A stretch of DNA of 64,000 nucleotides from Bugula neritina (taxonomy: Eukaryota > Bryozoa > Gymnolaemata > Cheilostomatida > Bugulidae). Every line of letters begins with the position of its first letter. Positions within the stretch are counted from its first letter, which is position 1. Below, piece after piece: positions 11,031 to 26,000 of this stretch. The notes beneath the pieces are model-generated. The model worked only from the letters and a program-made list of their open reading frames with translations. It was not told the origin of the DNA and did not search any database. The DNA is taken from assembly GCA_964035545.1 (NCBI GenBank), contig OZ037765.1, positions 34,237,504-34,301,503 on the forward strand, written 5' to 3'. A program made the position numbers and the translations under genes.

Positions 11031-14000
11031 TTTATTCAGTTAGTTATTAACTACTAAGAAATGTAGCTGAATACTAATATATATAAGTTGGTTCCCTTTA
11101 GTTTAGGTAAACCATGTGACACATAATGAGACAGTCCCATAGTTCATTACACAAGTCTAAATCTTGAGGATGTATTCTTGAAATAACATCAGTTTCAGTG
11201 TATTACTAGATTAGCCAGCTATGAGTGGATACAGTTTGCTTGTTGAAACTCAGTGACCTTGTTAATTGGTAAAAAAATTATTGCAGATTTATTAACTATC
11301 TGAATAAAATCCTCCTGTACCTCATTTGGAATCTTCAACAGAATATTGGCAAGGGTTATGTTAGAGTGGAATTTTTTGTTGTGTGAATGTAGCTCAGGCA
11401 TAGACTGGTCACACTCTGCTAAGAGTTTACCCAGTACTCCCTGTGGTGTAATGGTTAGTAGGCCTGTTGCCAAGTAGGAGGTCTCAGGTTCTAATCCTAG
11501 TGGAGCAAAAGTTTTATAATGTGTAAAAAAGTTTAAAAAAGAAACTCCGGAGCATGCTATTTTCCTAATAATTAATTGAGTGTGTGGAAAGACACAGCAT
11601 TTTCATATGTATGTGTGTCTGTCAGAACTTCAGTTTAGCTCTGAATGTGTTGATGCTATGAAAAGCAATGATGTGAGATTGTACTAGTGCATGTTAGGTT
11701 CAGATTATTTAGTGCAGCAAATATATGGTATGAAATGTTATATAGTTCATATAGATTGGCTTACATGGCTTCTAGATGTTCCTATTAGGTTTTACTTTCA
11801 AGAAACTGTTTAACCTTTATTTACAGTAACCCAGGTAACAGTTGAGGTAGAGTGATTTAATAGACATATGCATGTAGAAGTAAACTTAGATGAACTAAGA
11901 TGAAGACTATATAAATATTTTCATAGATATAGATGTACAAGTAACTTGGAAAATAAGCCACAAACTCAAAAGTCGTTAATGAACTGCTTGAATTTTTTTA
12001 AAAATAAAATTCCCCCCAGCATGGTATATAGTCTGTATCTCTGCTATTCAAGTTTATTGTTATACTGAAAAGACTATACACTCTTTGTTATTAACTAAAT
12101 ACACTGAATATATTTAGATATCAAGGATTATATTACAAACAAGTTGAGCACAACCTGTGTAATGTTACCATTCATCACAACTACAAAACTCTCTACATAG
12201 TATATTCATCTATTCTTTATAACCACCACCTTCTCAGCTAACAAAGCTTTTCATTACAAGCTATTATACATCTATTTACATTTCTCCTAGTGGCTACTGT
12301 CTAAATTTTCATGTTGGCTGATTACTAACTAGAATTATTGACTGATACCAAAGAGTATACATAGCTTGAGTGGACATCATTATTCTACATGTGTCTAAAG
12401 CCAATATCAAAGAGCATAAATTTCAACAACCTATTACTTGCAGAGCAGCACTAACTAGCACACACTGTGATCAAGTAAAAAATTTATTTCTTGCAGCACT
12501 AACTAGCACACACTAAGAGGGAAGTCACTTATCCCTTCCTAGTCATAGTGAGAAGATAATCAAGTTAGTTTATGGAGGGTATTATGTAACATATGCAGAT
12601 GGTGAAGAGTATCTCAACTCACCTGCTGACTTCATTTTAATTCACTGTAAGTGCAATTTATTTATTATATGAATGTAAGTGACTGAAAAGTTAGTTCACT
12701 TTTGTTGTAGTTGTGAGCAAACTACTAGAATTGTTGGTTATGAATGTATGTGTTGTAGTTGCTAGAAAATAGTGATATTTTGCTTCAAGTTTAAGAGAGA
12801 GAACTGAGCTTGTAATGGTAGCAGAATGAATATATTTAGATTCCTAATATAATACAACAAGCTATACACTAGTTTGCTAGTACTGAGTCTACTAGCCAGG
12901 TGTAGTGTGGGCGCTTGTGAGGGGGTGGGGGAGAACGGAGGGAGGCACAACAGTCCAAATTTTGAACTTTTTGCTCTCATTCGTCTGTTTTTCAAGTTAC
13001 TAGTTCAATAATCTCTAGTCTAAATGCTACACCAGTTGTTTATTATAGGTATCAGTTTGTTGTTTCTATCTCTTTCACAACCTTCAGAATAAAAAAAATT
13101 ATCATGACAAAAAAATGGCCCATTGTGCCCCAGTACGGTATACAATGGGCCACTGGGTGGAACACAAAAAATATATTGAAACTTTGCAGGTTTGAGCAAA
13201 CAAACTAATAACAGTGATCAGGGTGCAATGGTCAGGTGGCCCGTTGTGCCCCGGTGGCCAAGTTGAAAATAAATGTGGCTCAAAGAAAGTTTATTTTAGA
13301 ATTTGCTACGTTAGACCGGTTAAACAATATGGAGACAAGCAATGGCAACAATATCAGTAAAAGCTAGACTTATTACCTCTGAGTGTACAAAGTTATAACA
13401 ATGCTTTAATGACGTCTTAAAAATGTACAAAAAGTAGGTAAAAGCAGTTTTTGACTTGCCTCTTCAACATGTATGCTCTGCAAGTGTTGAAACTACAATG
13501 GCTGAATAATTATGTCATTACCTTTTTATTAAAAAAAAATCACAACTCTAAGTCAATAAGTTCTCTCACAATTTGACCTGCTTTTTGTACCCCTATGACC
13601 GTTGTGCCCCCCCCCACTCCGTTACCCCTAAGATAGTTGCTTGACTGGTGTATAGACATGGCTCCTGGGGTAGAGGGTCTAGATGGGGGGGGGTAGCATC
13701 TACGTGTCACGGTCATTACACTTTGACTTGTGTTAATTAACAGTAATGGGTGAAGTTATGCTGACAATGGACACACCTACAAAGTTTGCTAACTTCAAAA
13801 TGAAAAGAATTTAACCATTATTTAGTGTTATAAAATCTCTCAGTACATAATCTTACATGTGTTACTTGGTTTTACATCCTTTCTAGAGTATATTATATGA
13901 TATAACTATATGGCTGGTATACATGGTATCAGTGTAGATATGTTACAGAAATGTCAATAGCTAGCTTCAGTTTCTAGTATTCTACCATGTATATAGTTGT

Positions 14001-17000
14001 TACAGATGAGAATGAAGACTATTGAATACAACTAGAGCTGTAACCAGTGACTACAGAATGGGTCAAAGTGAATCAAGTTAGTAAATCATATAAATACTAA
14101 GTAACCATGGTAACTACAGAACTTCTATATTTTACTTTTATGTGTTATGACATTTAAGAGAAGTAGCGGAGAAGTTGAGATAGCATAAGTTCTTTATTGT
14201 TCATAACAAATTATACGATGGATGTGCAGGTTTACATTCTCACGAGAACATAACTTCTCTCTTACATTTCATCACTACAGTTTCATAACTTTGCACCTAG
14301 ATCTGTAACTGAGTATTATATTGTTATAGTGTTTATATACTATAACTATCATACTATAACTATTATACTGACTTCTACCATATTATATTATATTATATTA
14401 TATTATATTATATTATTATTTATCAAGTGGTGAATATCTTGTAGCGAAGTACAGTGTGTGGTTCAACACATCCAGTATAGATGGAGCTGATGATGAGTGG
14501 ATGAGGAATAGTACTACATCCTACACTATAGGAGAGATCAAGAAGAAAAGTAGACATCATACAGTGACTCATGTTATACTGGAGCATGACATTCCTCCAA
14601 ATATCAACACACTGTTTCCTCATCTCACACATCTGAGGGTATATGTAGTAGAGAGTAATGCTAACTGGACCAGGTACTATATTGTTATGGTATAAAACTA
14701 TATTCATAGGAGAGATATTATCTTGTAGTAGAATGTGGAGTAATCTCCCCTCACACTAACACTAGCTTTAGTAACAACTGATGCATTATTTACCTTACTT
14801 ATTGTAGCTCTATTTATGTTTCAATTTAAAGCAAACCAATATGTGATGATTATATATAAGTGAATACTGTTATACCTTTTCGTTATGTTACAGCATATCT
14901 TCACTGAAGAATCTTCAGGTACTGCAGATATCAGATAGTAAGCTACCTGAAGGTCTACCTGACAATATATTCACATCCTTACTATCATTGAGAGAGTTGT
15001 ACATGAGTGGTTGTGGACTGTCAACTCTACCAAACAGGTGTGTATTATATTATAGTGTAGAATAATACTGTAATAAAAACAATATATAAATATATTATTG
15101 AATAATTGTGTAGAAGCTTCTAATCTTTTGTGATGTACATAAACTGACTTGTATCAACTAATTACATTATATAAATCATTATACATAATATATGTGATGT
15201 CATGTCTTTACTATTCTATTCTACCAGATGTACTCAGCAAGACATGGTGTGACAACTTGGAACTTTTTACTCTGATAAATATTGGTATATAAAGTTGCTA
15301 TAACATTATGAAAAGCTCATATAAGTGACCTCTTATGATACTGTTGAGTAGAATGTACAGTATATAGTTCAATTAACTTTCATAATTTTCTACCTGTACA
15401 CAGTTAGTTTAAGGTCACACTTTTCATTTTCTGGCTCTGTGCCAGGTGCTTTATGTTCTATATGAACAATGTTCCACTGATAGCTCGAACAGGTTGAATG
15501 TCACAGGAACAAAAAAAATATGAAAAGATAAAGAAATTTATGTTCTCCAATATACTTTTTTATTTTTTTCAAAAACCAATTCATGTTTAAGTTATAGCTT
15601 GTTGAAAAACATAGTCCCCCTTCCACATTCTTTTCAATTTATACGCTCCTGACTTGTTATTGCGTCTCAATATGCCTTGTATTTGAGTGCTAGTTAGTCT
15701 CGCTTCACTAACTTTGCCTATACTTCACAAGTGCCAGTGCTGCTGGCTCAAAAGCTAAATGTTATAAACTGTCAGCTAAAACCCAATCTTGTATTCCTAG
15801 GTTGGTTGGCCTAAATAAAACAATAGTCAAATCATGATTTCATGTTTTAAAAATTTACTCTATTCTAACCTGCTGCCTAGCTATAGTTCTATTTTTGATG
15901 TATAATTACAAAATTTGTGATACATTTTTTTGGCAACCATGTGATTTATAAAATGCAGTAATGGTACTTATAATATTATATTATTATCATTATAATATAT
16001 TATATAGTATTATGTGTGTTTTTATTATACTGCATAATATCTATTTTATTATTGTTGTTGTGCAAACAAGTGCAATTAACCTAGTTTTCAAAATGTACCT
16101 CTAAATTATCAGAATATCAGTTTAGATATGTTCATGCTTTGTAAGGTAAACCTAAAAAAAGAGGCTGTATTTCCAAAGTAAAGGGTGTTGAACTATGAAC
16201 TATATTAGATTAGCCACTCTGCTACCAAGTGCATCAGTATAATATTATATGAATAGCTCTGATACTTTGTCTCAGGTGGCTGGCTGGGAAATGATAACTT
16301 GGCCAACTTCCAAGAGTTTAAAATTGGCGCAATTATTCAAGAGGTTACATACTGCACAGAGCTAGCAGTGATAGTAACCTTGCTATTGACAGTACTTATT
16401 ACAACTGCCAGCATATAAGCTGCATTGTAGAATGCCGTTGGGGTAGGCTAGTAAAACCAAATTCTGCTCTCTAATATACCTTAGACACAATGCAGCAACA
16501 CAATTTTTAGTTTCAAATTACATTTGCCACCCTTACATGAGCTGTGGGCTTCATAAAGATTCATATGATTAGAGATTTATGCTATAGGCCCTATCTGTGC
16601 TAGTGTATGATGAAAATAACACACCATTGTCAAAGTTAACTTCAAGTATGTTGTTTTCCAGAAACTCAGTAATGTCCATTTATCTCTCGCATACAAATAC
16701 TTATGTAATACCATACAGTTTAAGTTTTATTTTAGAGCACATCTGCAAACTCTACAATAAGAGCTTGCTTTACCAGTCTATTTCAGACCTGTTTTTGTAG
16801 CTAGTAATACGCAAGCTACTTATTTTTAAACTTTTGGGTTATTTGTTCAAAACCATTAGCTTTGCTAGTAACCCGAGACTATTGCAACAGTTGACTGCTA
16901 TCAACATGAATTGACAGCCTAATAATTATAACCCTTTTATGTAATGATAGTTACTCATATAGTGCGCGTCTTATTAAGGATGACTGCGTGGTCTAGAGGT

Positions 17001-20000
17001 TAGAGGCGTCAGCGAGGAGTCAGTTGGTTATGGTTCAACCCTGTTTTGTCCCAATTTTTTTTGTCAACTTATGCAAATCCTACGCATGTATAATAAATAT
17101 GGCTATAATTGTAAAGTTTTTTTTAACTTTTGTTCAACAGTAAGACAACATACATGCATAATAATTAGATACTGAACACTGGACTAAACCTTAAATTGAT
17201 CTTATAGAATACAATGTACTTAAAATAATCATATGTGAATTAGAGAAACTGAAAGTACACCTGCTGCTCTATAGACAGACCTTTACTGACAAGACTGCAA
17301 AGTGAAGTGATTTAGCTGAAATTAACTCTGCCAAACAAACAAAGAATTATGTTGTGCTGAGGCATTTTCAATATATTATTGTAACATAGTGAGATGATTC
17401 AGCTAAGTGCTAATGTAAAACAGGGAACATTATATTGGCAGAAATCCAATAGACTGCCAATTTGTGCGAGAGGGTACTATATGTTATTGTGATAGCGCAG
17501 AGCGGCAAATGTACTAGGAATGTTATAATTAGTCACAGGAGCGTAGCTAGAACCACCATATGAAGAATTTAGAAAATTGCAGTGAAACTTGCAAAATGGT
17601 GTATGTTTTTACCAAATTGTGAAGAGCATAAACAGAATTTTAAAAAACAAAGAAAGTATATTAGAGAAAACATATCAAGGAATGTCAAGTTTAACTTTTA
17701 TACTTTATAAAATGAATCCCCTGTGCTACAGCAGTGGAACATGGAGGGTGTAAAATTTTACTTATTATGCAACAACTTTCTCAAAAAAAATTTTATTGAA
17801 AAATTAAAAAAGTATATGAAAGAGGAATGCAAGAGCTATCTTTTCATGTAAAATTTGTTAATGTGAGACAAAAACTGTTCGAGCTATCCCCTGGAAACCG
17901 TTTATATATAACATAAAGCAGTGCCTGAATCTGGAAAGTAATGACCTTAAACCAACTGTGTATGTTATGTTACAGCATATCTTCACTGGAGAATCTTGAG
18001 GTATTGGATATATCAGTGAATGACCTATCTGGAGTTCTACCTGACAATATATTCACATCCTTACTATCATTGAGAGAGTTGAACATGTGGAACTGTAAAC
18101 TACCAACTCTACCAAACAGGTGTGTATTATATTATACATTATGAAGTTATCTGCACTATCTTTATTGAGTCAACTAGACTCTGCGTGTATATTATACGTC
18201 ACAAGTCTATTATTGTATTCTATTCTATTAGATATACTCAGATAGAAATGGTATCACAACTTCTCACTTATTCCTCTAATACATTATTTTGCTGTGTAAC
18301 AGTTTATATTGGCACCAGGTATAAAATTTGTTATAGTATTAAATTATATCCATATAAGTTAGATACTCTCTTGTAGCTGAGTGTAATGTGAAGCTATTAT
18401 ACATTTCTCTTTCTCTTTGAAATAACCTGAGTCTTAGTAGCAACTGCTGTATTATTTATCTGACTCTTAGTGGTCAGATCAAGAGTTAAATAAAACTAAA
18501 TTATTCTTATTCAATAATAATACTTTTATATAGTAGGTCTACTTATTAGCTTTTCGTTATGTTACAGCATATCTTCACTGAAGAATCTTGAGGTATTGGA
18601 TATAGAAAGGAATAACCTATCTGAAGGTCTACCTGACAATATATTCACATCCTTACTATCATTGAGAAAGTTGAACATGAAGGACTGTAAACTCCCAACT
18701 CTACCAAACAGGTGTGTATTATATTATACATTATGAAGTTATCTGCACTATCTTTATTGAGTCAACTAGACTCTGTGTATATTATACGTCACAAGTCAAT
18801 AATTGTATTCTATTCTATTAGATGTACTCAGATAGAAATGGTATGACAACTTCTCACTTACTCCTCTAATAAATTATTTTGCTGTGCAACAGTTTATATT
18901 GGCACCAGGTATAAAATTTGTTATAGTATAAAATTGTATCCATATAAGTTAGATACTCTCTTTTAGCTGAGTGTAATGTGAAGCTATTATATATTTCTCT
19001 TTCTCTTTGAAATAACCCGAGTCTTAGTAGCAACTGCTGTATTATTTATCTGACTCTTAGTGGTCAGATCACGGTTTTTGTAAAATGCGTAAACGTAAAG
19101 GCGGAAAAAAGTGGCGGAAACGTGAACAGGAGAAAACAACTCAGAAAAACCTCTAACGACTACTTTTAAACATAAAATCCGGTTGCGTGAGCGTGGCCAT
19201 AAAATCAGGAAACATCCAAGCCGTCGGCGCACAAAGAGTTTAGTTACACAACTAGTTTTTATTATGGTGTTGACAATTACATTTTTACCTGCTAATAATT
19301 AACTTTTAAACTACAAAACCGAGCCCAATAATTGTGATTCTCGTAGTTGCATAGATACCAAAACCTTCGATGTTTTACTATTAACTAAATTTTAGTTGTT
19401 CAACTAACATTCGTACGACTTAAGTTATCTAGCCAGCATAATATTATTTTTTTTATCGAAATTCCTATTAAAATATCTCATTAAAAACTACAGCGAAAAT
19501 AAGTTAATATTTATCGTTGCATGTAATTGTTATAATAAAAAATGCTTATTATTGTTATCATGCTCATGAGTATTTTCAAACTTTAACTATAAAACGTAGA
19601 ACTATCGTTAGTATTTATAGTACAATGCTATTTCAAATAGTGTGACTCAATTAGTATAATTTCATCAAATAAATAATTTGATAAATAAACCAAGTTAAGA
19701 CTTATGGGTTAAATTGCAGAACTTTTTAGCTTTGTGCTTAAAGTGTCTTACTTCTACTACCTCAAACTTAGGCCTTGTGCTCAAAACTTTGATCGATAAC
19801 TCACTAGAAGTAAATGAATAGCCATGGCAGCAAAGTTGTTTTAAATTTTTTGTTCTTTAAAATAATATTGTAAAGATGTGAGTGAAATTGTACATACTAG
19901 TAACTTGTATGTATTACTGTACAGCATGATGTAATCAAAGAACACAATAACTTGAAGAACTATTTGATATTTATACAATAAAACATAAAATATGATGCAA

Positions 20001-23000
20001 TAATATAAGTAAAAGTGGGAGAAAAAAAAAAAATCAATTTTTTAGTTTTGTATAAAGATGTGTTCAAGGCACAGCAAATAAAAATTACAAAAACATATTT
20101 GCTGACGAAATGTCACCAAAATGCTGAACAACTGAAACTTCGTCATGGCTTATAACGCCTTGCATATAATTGCAAATATGCAACGGCTTATCAAATCTTT
20201 AATGCCCTAAACACCTAATATGAATGTATACATTTTGCAAAGTCTTGCTAACAGTTAAAATACCGCTAAATTAATCAATACGTTCTCAGTAGGTCTTCTT
20301 TGATGCTACAATACGATCAAGAGGAAATATGTAAATAATAATGGAACAATCAGCTGTCATTCTTTACTTTGAAAGTGACAATCGCAATCACAGTGGTGTG
20401 ACAGCTACATTGAAACCAAACCAATTTGTAAAAAGCAACTTGATTACATTGGAGTCTTGTGACGGAGCTGTCAACTCAGCAGTCAACTTCAAAGGACTTG
20501 CACATGCTAGCAAGCAAGTCCTATGAATTTGTAACAGTGAGCAGCGCAGGGAAATATTCCAAGGATTCTCTTCTTGAACACAAACAAAGCTGCCAAAACA
20601 AACAATCAACAAATTACAATTTTCTTCACAAGTGCAAAGCTAATGACAAAACACACAGCAAAAAATAAACAATATAGCTGATTATACAGCTGTACCTTTA
20701 TCACAGTTATTAGAACCAGAATGTCCGTAATACCTATTGCATTTATTCTTGAGCTAATTAAATCTTTGTTCCTGCAACAGCAATAAACTGCTCTTGTATT
20801 GTGCCTCTTTGTATACAAGTATTTGTTAAATACTTCTCACCCCACTCTTATCTGTTATATAAAGCAAATCCAGTACTTCCAAGTTTTTAGTTAACTTGAC
20901 TCCTGGTTCATCAAATCTTTTCAAAGTGATAGCTAAGACTTTTGGAAGCTTTGTAAACTGAGACAGTTGTACAGTTATATCTAGACTACTAGAGCTGGAA
21001 AATAGTAACATGAGTATTTATTCAGTAGTCAGAAATTCTCAAGAATATGGTCCAAAATATTATGTAAACATAAAATGCACAAAGTACCCTTCGAAAAAAT
21101 ATCTACCTAGTTTCTTGGAACTGAATTGATGCCCTGCAGTGTGACCTCACTCTGTAACAAATAAAATAGCCAATACAAAAACGTGATGCTATAGTGCCAA
21201 TAAAATAAATGTTCTATTTGTTGCCAAATCACCTCTAATAGAGGAACTGGTAATAAATTCATTGACTGAGCAAATGCTGTTTCAGCATTGCAGAAATGAC
21301 ATTTAGTCAACTATTCAACTTCTGACCAGAACAATTTTGTCCCATTGAAGAAAAGAGCATAAGTGTTTAGTGTACCTACTAACTGTCACTTTAGGAATTA
21401 TAAACTATACATAAGCAACAAATGTGTTCAAGCAATGTTAATGTTACCCAACCTATTGCATCGCATGTTATAAACTTCCATTAATACCTCTGCAACATCA
21501 TGCTGCTCATTATTCATGAAATCAGGTAAAACCTCTAAAAACAAAGTATGTATGTAAAAGAAGCCTTAATTGGTGGCTATTCTTGATTAAAATGTCAATT
21601 ATACATTTGGTTTTTGATAAGGGATTTGAAATTTATCGTTAGCCATGAAATTCAACCCTTGATCTGTGGAATTGCTACTGGCACAGTAACAAATGAAGCA
21701 TATATAACCAAAAAAAAACACTAAAGTGAGACCAAAAGACCAAAACAGTGATCTACTTCTCGATTACAGTATGAAAAAACATGACCATTTATTTCCTATA
21801 TAAATAGAACAAGTTACTTTAAATCTAGGTTTAAAGTCATATTAATCCCCTAAGAAAAAGATAAATTAAAATTTATGTACTCACAATTTACTTGTAGCGG
21901 TGGTGTGCGGCTTATAGTTTGAATACATGCATTTAAAAAGCATGTATTTCCAAAATTAGTTATACCTCTATAATCTGTAAAAATTATCAAAACAACAGGA
22001 CCATTACAATGAATGCTAAACAATGAATATTCTTGACTTCAAATTATATAATCAGAACAACAATCTGGCTTAAAAAAAACCTAGACTTTTTGGCTTATTT
22101 AATATGAAAAAGACTGTTACCCTCACAAGACAAATGTCAAATACACTATATCTGCACCACAAGACCAAAATGAATCTTAACAGGGTATACAATGGGTTTT
22201 AAGATAACATGTGACTGAGTGTTATAGCCAATTCATTAAACACATATATGTTTAAGTTCAACTGCATCAATGTGAAAGTTTGATGCACTTTTTCTCAACG
22301 ATTTGAATAAAACACTCAAGTAGTATAAGTATTACTATCCATCTTGTCTTAGACTTACTAATTATTAATCAATATACCATAAGTATAGTTATAAACTTAT
22401 TGTAATATTATGGTTGCGGATGAAGTGGATTATATTTTGTTAATGAACACGAGCAAGTATTGTATTTAACATGGCGATAACTTTATTCAAACTGCAGGTA
22501 ACCTTGACCTAATAAAAACGTAACATTATAGCGAGTACATTATAATACAACACCTCCCTTTCTCAAGACAATAATAAAAGATGGGGAGACTACACAAAAT
22601 TGTAATACAGCAGAAAACACACATTGGAAACATATTGATGATACACAGAGACATTTTAGTACACTAGTAAAAACAAACACAATGGTAATACAATATATAA
22701 TAAAATGAAAACAAACACAGCACATAGTCTATTTACAAATCCAAAATCTGTCTAGGTTTAATAGTTCTACCAAAACTAGATTTTCTAGCGACATTATTGT
22801 CATCAGACAACTCAGTAGTTTGTAATGGCACTAGGTTGGTAACATTGCGTCTGAGTGGGACACCATTAGTACTTTTAACAACAATCGATCGGGGCCTTCC
22901 AGGGGAAGTACTAACAACTTCAGCATCACGATTCAGATCACGAACATGAACTCTATCACCAGGACTTAACGATGGAGGGACCACAACTCGATGTCTCAAG

Positions 23001-26000
23001 TCAAATGTATCTTTGCTTTGGGCTCTAGCGTGAGCCTCTTTTTGCTTAACCCGTTCTACATTGGGCTGCTTTGGGGCCAACACTGATGGCAAAGAAGGCA
23101 CCGTAGTGCGCAGTTTCCGACCCATCAACAACTCAGCTGGAGAGACACCATTTTCCAACGGTGAAGACCTATAAGCCATCAACCCTAAATACGGATCTTG
23201 TCCTTTCTTCAAAATGTTTTTAACAGTCTGAACGGCTCGTTCAGCTGCACCATTTCCCTGAGGGTGTTTAGGAGAACTGGTAACATGGGTAAAACCAAAC
23301 TTTCGGGCAAAGGATTTAAATTCCTCTGAAGCATATTGCACACCATTATCAGAAATCAGGACCTCTGGGACACCATGTCGAGCAAATATGCTCTTCAAAT
23401 GGAGTATAACCTTAGAACTGGTGAGATCCTCTAACAACGCAACTTCGATAAAACGAGAATAGTAATCGACTACTAGCAAGAACCACTTACTGTCAAAATA
23501 AAACAAGTCACTGCCTAGTTTTTCCCAAGGACGACTAGGAAACTCAGAACGAAGGAGTGAATATTGCTGAACGTTTGACTCCTTTCTACAGGACTCACAT
23601 TTTTTAACCATCTCCGCAATTTGCTGGGACATATTGGGCCACCAGACTGACTGTGCAGCTCGAGACCTACATTTGGTGATGCCAAGGTGACCACTGTGAA
23701 TCTTGTCAAGCACGGCTAGACGTTCGGCATGGGGAATAACAATGCGACTGTCAAGAACTAAAACATCTTCAATGGTAGAGAGCCTAGACCTACATTCAAA
23801 ATAGGGGCGCAACAAAATTTCATGAGAAGGCAAATATGTGGGCCAACCAGACCTAACATATTGGAGAACACGAGATAAGACCTCATCATTCTCTTGTTGA
23901 ACTTTCAACTCTTTCAAACGAGGAGAAGTGGCAGTATTATGCAATGCTGACACAGCAAAAAGCTCTACTTCTTCCATAAACATAACATCAGCCTCACTGA
24001 TGGGACCTACAGAACGAGAAAGGGCATCTGCAATCACATTCTTCTTTCCAGAAATGTGTTCCATGTGATATTGGAACCTCATGAGACGCATTCTAAACCT
24101 CTGAATACGTGCAGGGTTCTTGTCAAGCTCAATATCATTCAAGAGGGGAACTAAAGGTTTGTGATCAGTTTTGATAACCACTCTAAGACCAACAATATAG
24201 TCCCTAAACTTTTCACAAGCCCAAACAACTGCTAAAGCTTCTTGCTCTATGGTAGCATACCTCTTCTCTGTCTCACTGAGCGCACGAGAAGCAGCACAGA
24301 CTAGGCGTAGCTCGCCATTGTCTTGATATTGAAACAGAGCAGCACCTATACTACATTGAGAAGCATCAGTGTGAATAACTGTTTCACGATGAGGACTATA
24401 GGGAGCGAGTTCAACACTACGTTGTAACTCTTTCTTGATGTCACAGAAGGCTTGTTTTTGAGCAACATCCCAAATCCAAGGAGTGTTTTTATGAAGAAGC
24501 TCACGTAAGGGAGCACTGAGTTCACCTAACCTGGTGGAGAACTTGCTAAGCTGATTAGCCATTCCAAGGAAACTACGCACATCCTTGACACAAGTTGGAG
24601 TGGCAAAACTTTCTATGCCCTGAATTGCTTCGGGATTAGCACGAATGCCAGAAGAGGATATGACATGACCAAGAAACCTGATACTGCTACGAGAGAACTT
24701 ACATTTTTCAACATTTAGAGTCATACCAGCGTCAACCATCCTACGCAAAACAGCACGAACACGACTATCATGTTCTTCTTGAGATTTACCCCAAATGCAA
24801 ACATCGTCCATGTGACAGACGACACCATCCAAACCTTCCAGAACCTGTGAAACAATTTTGCAGTACAATTCTGGACTAGAGGACAACCCAAAGGGTAGAC
24901 GATTAAAGGCAAACCTACCAAAAGGAGACAAGAATGTAGTCAACATTTTAGCTTTGGGGGAGAGAGGAATCTGATAGAAACCTGAGTTAGCATCGAGTAC
25001 TGTAAAAAAGTTACCATTGCCAAGCTTGGCGAGACTTGACTCAACATGAGCCATGGGGTGCACTTCTCTACGAACAACTTTGTTCAACTCAGTGTAATCA
25101 ACACAGATCCTCACCTTGCGATTAGCCTTGGGGACTACAACCATGGGAGCACACCAATCTGTGGGCTCACTGACTGGAGAAATTACTCCTTTAGCAACCA
25201 TATCACTCAACTCCTGCTTAACACTAGACAACAAGGGGTAGGGGACCGAACGAGGGGTGTTAATAGCAAATGGTTTACACTCAGAACGCAACTCTATACC
25301 TACGGTGTGATTCATTTTACCTAGACCACTGAAAAGTTTTGGGAATTCTCTACAAAATACAGAGTTGTCAGTAACATTAGTAACAGAGTCTATATCACAC
25401 TTACAAGAAATTAACCCTAGCTTAACACATGCATTTCGACTTAGCAAAGCTTTTGTTTGGTTTACAACATAAATAGTTTCGGTGTGAGTAATACTGCCTA
25501 CTGAAAGTTTAGCATTAAAACAGCCTACAACTGGTATCTTAGTGTTACCTGGGCCTAAAAACTGCTTCTTAGTCTTTACTAATGGCACATTGGAACATAG
25601 CCTTTGGGGAAGTATGGAGACATCTGCACCAGTATCGAGTTTGAACTGAACTGGAAAGTCAAGCTTGTCTACCACAATAGTCTTGGTCCACACTCCTACG
25701 TTACTCTCAGCTATCTCACCAAGAAATACGCTGTCCACTTCTTCTTCAACTTGCTGAACTTGACTGGCAGGCTTAGATTTACACATTTTTGCGTAGTGTC
25801 CGAGTTTACCACAGCGCTTACACTTACAATCTTTCGCAGGGCATGTACCTCTGGTGTGGTTTACATAACCACATCGGCCACATGGAGTAGAGTTATTAGT
25901 TTGCCTAGTGCTGTTACTCTTAGAGCTGTGCTTATGAGACTTGTTTGTGTGACTACCACTACTACTGAATTTGGAGACAGCATCTACCGAAGTACTACTA

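Noticed and set aside
16982-17050. Possible functional tRNA gene
   Set aside because: A-box and B-box-like strings are present, but acceptor pairing is poor and the segment is part of a transposon present twice.
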